Shown here: piece by piece, positions 59,201 through 64,000 of the stretch | How the letters are laid out: every line of letters starts with the position of its first letter | Numbering within the stretch: position 1 is the first letter of the stretch | Assembly: GCA_963682055.1 (NCBI GenBank) | Contig: OY821750.1 | Location: 10,356,501-10,420,500 of the forward strand | DNA length: 64,000 nt | Direction: 5' to 3' | Source of the DNA: Primula veris | Taxonomy: Eukaryota > Streptophyta > Magnoliopsida > Ericales > Primulaceae | Position numbers and translations under genes: made by a program | The notes under the pieces: model-generated | Told to the model about the DNA's origin: nothing | Seen by the model: the letters and a program-made list of their open reading frames with translations, nothing else | The model's database searches: none

Positions 59201-60591
59201 TTTTATTGAGCACCGACTCTGTTGATTTAACGTGATCATTGAATCGCTTACTTGGATCAGCATGTACTTTGTCAAAATTTGACTGAAGATGTTGGGGCAG
59301 ATAAATAGTTAAAAACGTGACACATGTAATCAAATTTGTGCTAGTAAAACTGTAACGAACTATCTTTTCAGTATCACCATTGCATTTTCCCTATATTTCA
59401 TAACGATGGACAGAAGTTGTTCCAGACATAGTAAAGTTGTTCGGCATAGTACGAATTAGAGTACCTACCTTTTTGTTAGCATTTTTTTTATATACTTATC
59501 CCAGTTTAAGTTTCTACTAGCTTAACATCAAACAAGAATACGTTTTCACTTTCCGTTAAACAAGTGTACTAAAATTAGTGCCGACTGGGTGGGTGGCTGT
59601 AATCACTTCATTGGTAGTTAGTCCTCACGTCTTTCTCAAATTTTTACTTTTCATTGGGCATTTATTGTGAATATCAACAGTGAAAATTATGTGGCCATTG
59701 AAAACCATGCCGAGTCTCAACCCTGTTAGGTAGTCTCATATCGCGAATGGGTTCCTCATTTGAAGATTATTTTATACATCATCAAATTAAAACGTCAACA
59801 TAAAAACGTTGCTCTTGACTTAGTCATGTTTGAGCTTGGTTGGGCTGAATACTCTTGTGTATATGTCGTCCTAATGTATCTTCATGTCATTTATTATTTT
59901 TTGTTGTCATGTCTTCTGTTGTCAACGACAGTTTGCACTGCTAGAGAGCTCGTCAGTTGACCAAGACCTTGCAGAATTGAAAAGGGGACTAAAGGTATGT
60001 TCAGATGTTCATTATTTGTTTTCATTGCTTTTGTCTTCTGGAAGGTTGTATTTATTCTTTGTTACTCCCAGTCCATTGTGTACTCTTACAAAGATAATAC
60101 TATATGCACGATGCACAGCCTTGAGAGACCATTAATCGTTTACATGAAGACCTAAGATAAGAAAGCATGCATACACACAGAACAGTTTTTTTTGAAGGGT
60201 CGTCAATTATGGCTCACAAAGAGCATGCTTTTTATATTCTATTTAATATATAGAGATGTAAGTCCTTCCAATTAGACACGAGAACCATACCAAGCTTGAA
60301 ACTGTTGGTCTAGAGGTTGGATCTGCTACTGCTTCGGCTTTAATACTTGTTCCATGCTTTTTACTTCATTAAGATTGATAAGTTCGTTATTTGATTTGGC
60401 ACGGTAGATATTGTACTAATAAGCAGAAAAGTGAAAGCCCTAATTATTGTTTTTTCCTGTTGGCAATATAGAAAGGAGAGCTTCCACCGGGAAGAAGTTC
60501 TATGGCAAGTTCGGATTCGTCATTCCCTTTCCGAGACACGGAAATTGAGAAAGAATTGAATGAATTGAGAAGAAAAGCGAAAGAGTATTGA
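49933..60591 (+). CDS. VIPP1: VIPP1/IM30 chloroplast membrane-remodelling protein (11 exons, 320 codons)
   Basis: Exons: 49933-50041, 55129-55247, 55688-55798, 56552-56616, 56696-56777, 57680-57754, 58245-58315, 58433-58515, 59124-59188, 59932-59994, 60472-60591. All introns are GT-AG and the frame is continuous to TGA. The product belongs to the PspA/IM30 (ESCRT-III-like) family and supports thylakoid and inner-envelope membranes. Seen: a Ser-rich transit-peptide-like N terminus (1 to ~64); [20 protein letters not shown] (membrane-binding helix H0) from M65; [84 protein letters not shown]; and a C-terminal extension [10 protein letters not shown]...[11 protein letters not shown] typical of VIPP1 and absent from PspA. 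Residues after SSEEW ([12 protein letters not shown]) differ somewhat from the usual YKRAQLALAKGD. Intron 1 is 5.1 kb and holds two more copies of exon 1. Confidence 0.95.
50130..51885. repeat. Degenerate tandem repeats in VIPP1 intron 1
   Basis: A unit of roughly 200-250 bp recurs about seven times. It is marked by TTTTAGTATCAGG, AATTAGGATTTGGACTGAAA, TTAATTCTGAATTTACACTA, AAGTTACATGATGAGGTTTT and TTGCTAAATAGAAAATGTT. The second exon-1 copy sits within this array. Units vary in length and some are truncated. Confidence 0.85.
50705..50813 (+). pseudogene. VIPP1: Second copy of VIPP1 exon 1, start codon lost
   Basis: 109 bp, the same length and phase as the true exon 1, ending with the same AGAG|GTT donor. 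The ATG position reads TTG. Encoded residues agree with exon 1 except for a few (for example V-A-R-N-Q-P-I to I-V-R-N-P-P-M). An internal ATG at codon 14 remains in frame. No leader similarity is left upstream. Confidence 0.85.
51888..52325. repeat. 30-bp minisatellite in VIPP1 intron 1
   Basis: About 14 units of the type GTTGCTAAATAGAAAATGTT + RTTTTACGGG. The right half is in perfect 30-bp register and nearly identical, while the left half is more varied (ACAAG or ACGAG in place of ACGGGG). It derives from the end of the larger repeat unit to its left. The 30-bp length keeps one frame open, which is not evidence of coding. Confidence 0.95.
52426..52534 (+). other. VIPP1: Third copy of VIPP1 exon 1 with ATG and donor intact
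   Basis: 109 bp, open, starting ATGGCAATAAAAGCACCGAT. It ends with the same donor and phase, so splicing to 55,129 would give a full VIPP1 with a variant transit peptide ([16 protein letters not shown] region). The 15-20 bases before ATG (GAAATCAGGTTAAATA) match those before the first copy. It may be an alternative first exon. It is nearer exon 2 than copy 1. Confidence 0.75.
52813..53000. mobile_element. Fragment of a hAT-type element in VIPP1 intron 1
   Basis: Begins TAGGGATGCATATGAGCCGA and is rich in GAGCCGAG, CTCGGCTCGTTT and AACGAGCC motifs, as at one end of plant hAT MITEs. The AT-rich centre and the right inverted end are not found, so it seems truncated. Confidence 0.5.
53184..53221. 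repeat. Uninterrupted run of 38 C
   Basis: 38 consecutive C residues inside VIPP1 intron 1. The complementary strand could form G-quadruplexes and this strand an i-motif. The exact length may be uncertain, because long homopolymers are error-prone in sequencing and assembly. Confidence 0.85.
55217..55700 (+). repeat. Decayed tandem duplication around VIPP1 exons 2 and 3
   Basis: The end of exon 2 with its donor (TTTGCTAGAGTTATTAAGGT, 55,230-55,249) is echoed at about 55,479-55,499 (AAGCTAGAGTTTTAAGGTTA). The acceptor and start of exon 3 (GTTACAGTCATATGCAAATG) are echoed at about 55,429 (GTTACAGTCATATGCAATGC). Intron text (ATCTTAGGTCTTTT..) is repeated too. The extra copy has frame-breaking changes and is a pseudo-exon. 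Confidence 0.8.
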
Positions 60592-62196
60592 AGTTTGTTA
60601 TTTTCTTATGTTATTGTTTCGCACGACTGTACGTGGTAGAAAAATTTAAAACAGAAGAGAGTTGTCGTTCTTTAATTCATGTTAAAAGTATATGCACCAA
60701 AGACAGCTTTTTTGTTTTAATTTCCAATGGTAAATCCTGGCATCAAACATGTCCCTAACGTATCATACTCCATATTTGGCATTTTCTTAAGATTTTATCT
60801 TGTACAAAGAGGTTTCTCAATTTCGGGTATTAGATTGTGATCTATTGCAGAAACTAATCTTGTTTATAACCTTAGACCATCTATAGAGTAGCTATGTTCG
60901 AGGAAGGATGTGCTGGTTTAAACAAGTTGATTATTTGTAGATTGTTCGACTTATAACTTCTTCTGTTAATAATTTTGATAAAGCTCTTTTACCCGAGGTA
61001 AATGATATGCTTCGTTTTAGCTGTAGTAATTCTGAATTCTAATGATGTAGCAGAAAAATGGTAGAGAATTCAGAGTTCTGAACATTACATAGAGTAAAGT
61101 GGGAAAAACGTAATCTTCCACGGGTCTCGGGTCCTCTATGGGAAGATAAAAGAGTATGGTGGCGTTTCACTGCTATATCTTTCTTTTTAGGATTGCGGCT
61201 TTTTTTTATGGCTCGAATATTTTCAGCTAGACTTTAGCTAATGGAAACATACGAAGTGACTTAATTAGAAAATACCTACTTAAAAAATTTTAATAATAAA
61301 TTTTATGTGAAGAGCTAGAAAATTCCAAATTTCTAGATTATCTACTGTTAAAGAGTTATTTTTTACTATTTTTTAATACCTTTTCTTACCCAAAAGTCTG
61401 CTTCTGACCAAGCTAAAAAAGGTTGAAAAAAAAGCTAAAAAAGGTGAGAGAAAAAGATATTTGCAAAACAGACGCCAATACACTAGCAACGTCAAAAAAG
61501 CAAAAAAGACGCAAGGCTGGTTTTGTGTGGAAATTAGTTGCTTAGCGCTTAATTCCGTCTCATTTTGCTTAATCACACCCTAATCTGCAGAATACCGCCT
61601 AATTTACTAGGCTTCTAGTTTAGTTATCTAGGCTTCGCCTAATATCGGCATAGTTTTTTTTTATGTTTGTTTGTTGATGTTTATATGTTTTTATTATATC
61701 ACAATATATTACAATTAGACAAATAAAAATGTAAAATAAAGAAAGAAACCCAAATGCGAGAGTAGCCTAAACAAAAATAAAATTGTACTTGTTATAATAT
61801 GAGGATGACTCACATATACACATGTTTCCATCTTATAACCATATTTCAGTATCAAGTGACATGTGTCACACTTCTCATTCTATATTTTAGTATAAATACC
61901 TACATACTACACTATATTGTTATGATCATGTATTCTTAAATAAAAATAGTAGCAAAAAGTGTGATTTGTACTTTTTATTTTTCCAATTTCATATATATAA
62001 AAAGTTAATAATAATATTTTGGTGGAGTAGGAATTAGCACATAAGTGTTGACACGCGGAAAAACATTATATGTCGAGTTCGTTTTTAATAATTAATATAT
62101 TATATATTAATAGCAATAGGAGTAGTATCTAGTACGAGTATCTTCTAGTACTACTTTAAAAAAAAAAGAGAGGAGAAATTAAAAGCAAATCCAAAA
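60592..62196. other. VIPP1 3' flank and TIC20 upstream region
   Basis: The first few hundred bases presumably hold the VIPP1 3' untranslated region. No gene, RNA or clear element end is seen. The sequence is AT-rich, with an A-rich block at 61,410-61,510. TATA-like strings (TATAAATA near 61,891 and TATTATATATTA near 62,097) precede the TIC20 start, but none can be chosen from sequence alone. Confidence 0.4.
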
Positions 62197-62571
62197 ATGT
62201 CGACAACAATCCCTCTCCTCCGACTCTCTCTCCTCTCACCCTCTACCATCATCCGTCGCCCCACGACCACCGCAATCCCTCTCCTCCGCCACCGTCTCCG
62301 GTCTATCTCCGCCGCATACTCACCTACACCCTTTACGGACCGGCTAATCTCTGCCGCGTCCTACACACTCCCTTTCCTAAACTCAATCCCATACGCCCGC
62401 TTCCTCTTCTCTCAGCACCCTCCCCTTGCCTCGCTGTTCTCCCCTCTCTTCCCATTACTCTCCCTTTACCGCTCCGTTCCTATGTTTTCCTTACTTGTTT
62501 TCTTTGCTATCTACCTTGGGGTTGCCAGGAATGAAAATCTCTCCCGCTTTGCACGCTTCAACGCCATGCAG
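62197..62571 (+). CDS. TIC20-II: TIC20-type chloroplast inner-envelope import protein, first exon only
   Basis: An open frame of 125 codons from ATG at 62,197 to a CAG|GT donor at 62,572, phase 0; the remaining exons are beyond the window. TIC20 proteins are four-helix inner-envelope subunits of the chloroplast protein import channel. Seen: an Arg/Ser/Thr-rich transit peptide (about 1-45), then DRLISAASYTLPFLNSIPYA (48-67), GRFLF-like ARFLFSQ, SLFSPLFPLLSLYRSVP, a hydrophobic segment SLLVFFAIYLGVARN and RFARFNAMQ. The spacing and the LYRS(V/I)P and RFNAMQ boxes fit TIC20-II better than TIC20-I or TIC20-V, though the isoform is my judgement from memory. Damaged copies of this exon follow at 63,118 and 63,722. 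Confidence 0.85.
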
Positions 62572-62604
62572 GTCCTTTTTATTATTCTCTCTCTACTCTT
62601 TTTT

Positions 62605-63565
62605 TTTCTACTTTTCTATTACCTGGTACTGCTATGTCTGTTCTTTGTTACTACAGGGACCTTCTGTGTAATTAAGTATTAAACAGCTCCTTTTTATTCT
62701 CTTGTTAATATATTTTTCTATAACTTGTGTTTTCTGCTACTTTTCTATTACCTAGTAGCGTGATGTCTGTTTTTTGTTACTACAGGGACTTACTGTGTAA
62801 ATAAGTACTAAACAGGTCTTTTTTGCTCTTCTTCTGCTACTATTTTTTGCTACTTTTCTATTACCTAGTAATGCGATGTCTGTTCTTTGTTACTACAGGG
62901 ACCTGTTGTGTAAATGAGTATTAAACACGTCTTTTTTCCTTCTCCTGCTACTATTTTTTTTTAATATATATTATTATTATTGTTTTTGGCTTTTTGATTA
63001 CTACTGTTTTGTGCACTAACCTATATGAGTCTACTTCCTTAGGTTTTTAGCATTTTTGTACCTTGGATTGTTGCCTGTTTCTAGATTTGTACCTTTTTCC
63101 AATTCGTACCCTGAATTGCCTAATCTCCGCTACATTCTACACACTCCCATACTCCCGCTTCCTCTTCTCTCAGTACCCTCCCCTTGCCTCGCTTTTCTCC
63201 CCTCTCTTCCCATTACTCTCCCTCTACCGCTCGATACCGTTTTTTTCCTTGGTTGCTTTCTTCGGTATTTATCTTGGGGTTGCCAGGAACACTAATCTCT
63301 CCCGCTTCGCCCGCTTCAATGCTATGTAGGTATAATAAGTTGTCTTTTCTGCTACTTTTCTATTACCTGGTACTGCGATGTCTGTTCTTTGTTACTACAG
63401 GGACCTGTTGTGTAAATAAGTATTAAACATGTCTTTTTTCCTATTCCTGCTACTATATTTTTCTATAAGTTGTGTTTTCTGCTACTTTTCTATTACCTAG
63501 TACTGCTATGTCTGTCCTTAGTTACTACAGGGACCGACTCTGTTAATAATTATAAACAGGTCTTT
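62605..63565. repeat. Repeats of an ~85-bp unit between TIC20 exon copies
   Basis: Five copies (near 62,608, 62,738, 62,850, 63,352 and 63,480) share TGCTACTTTTCTATTACCTA, GTCTGTTCTTTGTTACTACA and GGGACC..TGTAAATAAGTA. They flank the second exon copy on both sides. Spacing is about 110-130 bp within each cluster. Each contains a TTACTACAG|GG string that looks like a 3' splice site. Confidence 0.9.
63118..63330 (+). pseudogene. TIC20-II: Second copy of TIC20 exon 1 (3' part), ends in a stop
   Basis: Matches 62,346-62,571 from CTAATCTC onward. It has an 18-bp in-frame deletion that removes FLNSIP, and the final CAG codon has become TAG directly before GT. The frame reads LGVARNTNLSRFARFNAM then stop. 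The transit-peptide part is missing. Splicing at the old donor would still leave a terminal stop, so it cannot replace exon 1. Confidence 0.85.
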
Positions 63566-63721
63566 TATGAACTACTACTAACTAGTAGGGTTTTTAGCAA
63601 TTTTGTACCTTGTATTGTTTCGTGTTTCTTGATTTGTATCTTAAATTGTTAGTTTTTCCAATTAGTACACTGAATTCTTGTTTTATTTTAAATTTTGAAC
63701 TTTTCCATTCAATTATCTCTG

Positions 63722-63961
63722 CCTTCACAGACAGCCTAATCTCCGCCGGTTTCTAGACACACCCATTTCTCAACTCAATCCCATACGCCCGCTTCCTCTT
63801 CTCTCAAGTCTGAACACCCTCCCCTCACCTCGTTGTTCTCCCCTCTCTTCCCCATACTCTCCCTCTACCGCTCCGTTCCCTTCTTTTCTTACGTAGCCTT
63901 CTTCGGTATCTACCTTGGGATTACCAGGAATACTAATCTCTCCCGCTTCAACACCATGCAG
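63722..63961 (+). pseudogene. TIC20-II: Third copy of TIC20 exon 1 (3' part), frameshifted
   Basis: Starts at CACAGACAGCCTAATCTCCG and ends ACACCATGCAG with the donor GT at 63,962. It has an in-frame TAG early (CGGTTTCTAGACAC), an inserted AGTCTGA-like stretch that shifts the frame, and a 9-bp deletion before the end. Conserved pieces include the ACTAATCTCTCCCGCTTC block. It is non-functional. Confidence 0.85.
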
Positions 63962-64000
63962 GTCTTCTTTTTCACTTTGTACACTTACACTTAACTATTG

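Overview
This is nuclear DNA of a flowering plant, almost certainly a eudicot. It is AT-rich and transposon-dense, and its three host genes are split by many GT-AG introns: a plant LUC7-like U1 snRNP protein, the chloroplast membrane protein VIPP1/IM30, and a TIC20-type protein-import channel subunit. There are no operons or bacterial features. I did not identify the species.

Layout. Positions 1-9,970 hold no host gene. They contain degenerate repeats, a ~3.2-kb foldback element with ~600-bp arms, a hAT-type element with an 8-bp target duplication, and a Harbinger-type element nested inside another. A broken Ty3/Gypsy element on the minus strand follows (about 9,990-15,604: truncated integrase, RNase H, reverse transcriptase, primer-binding site, 1.85-kb LTR). 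A 6.55-kb CACTA element (15,955-22,500, target duplication CAT) carries a frameshifted TnpA-type transposase gene on the minus strand. Further right lie retrotransposon debris, a decayed TnpD-type transposase fragment, a 21-bp tandem repeat, and an LTR of the same Gypsy family.

The gene-bearing half starts at about 29 kb. LUC7-like (29,166-39,079, plus strand) has 13 coding exons that assemble to 406 codons. A hAT element and a structurally intact Ty1/Copia element (41,623-49,027, minus strand; its LTRs differ at one base in 206) separate it from VIPP1 (49,933-60,591, plus strand; 11 exons, 320 codons). The window ends inside a TIC20 gene whose first coding exon is at 62,197-62,571.

The most unusual feature is shared by all three host genes: each has local tandem copies of its first coding exon. 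LUC7 has two, both open with intact donors. VIPP1 has three; all keep the 109-bp length and donor, and two keep ATG. TIC20 has three, of which two are damaged. VIPP1 also has a decayed duplication around exons 2-3, and the CACTA transposase gene has repeated exons. VIPP1 and TIC20 act in the chloroplast (thylakoid/envelope maintenance and inner-envelope import); LUC7 acts in 5' splice-site selection in the nucleus. Nothing indicates that they work together beyond being neighbours.
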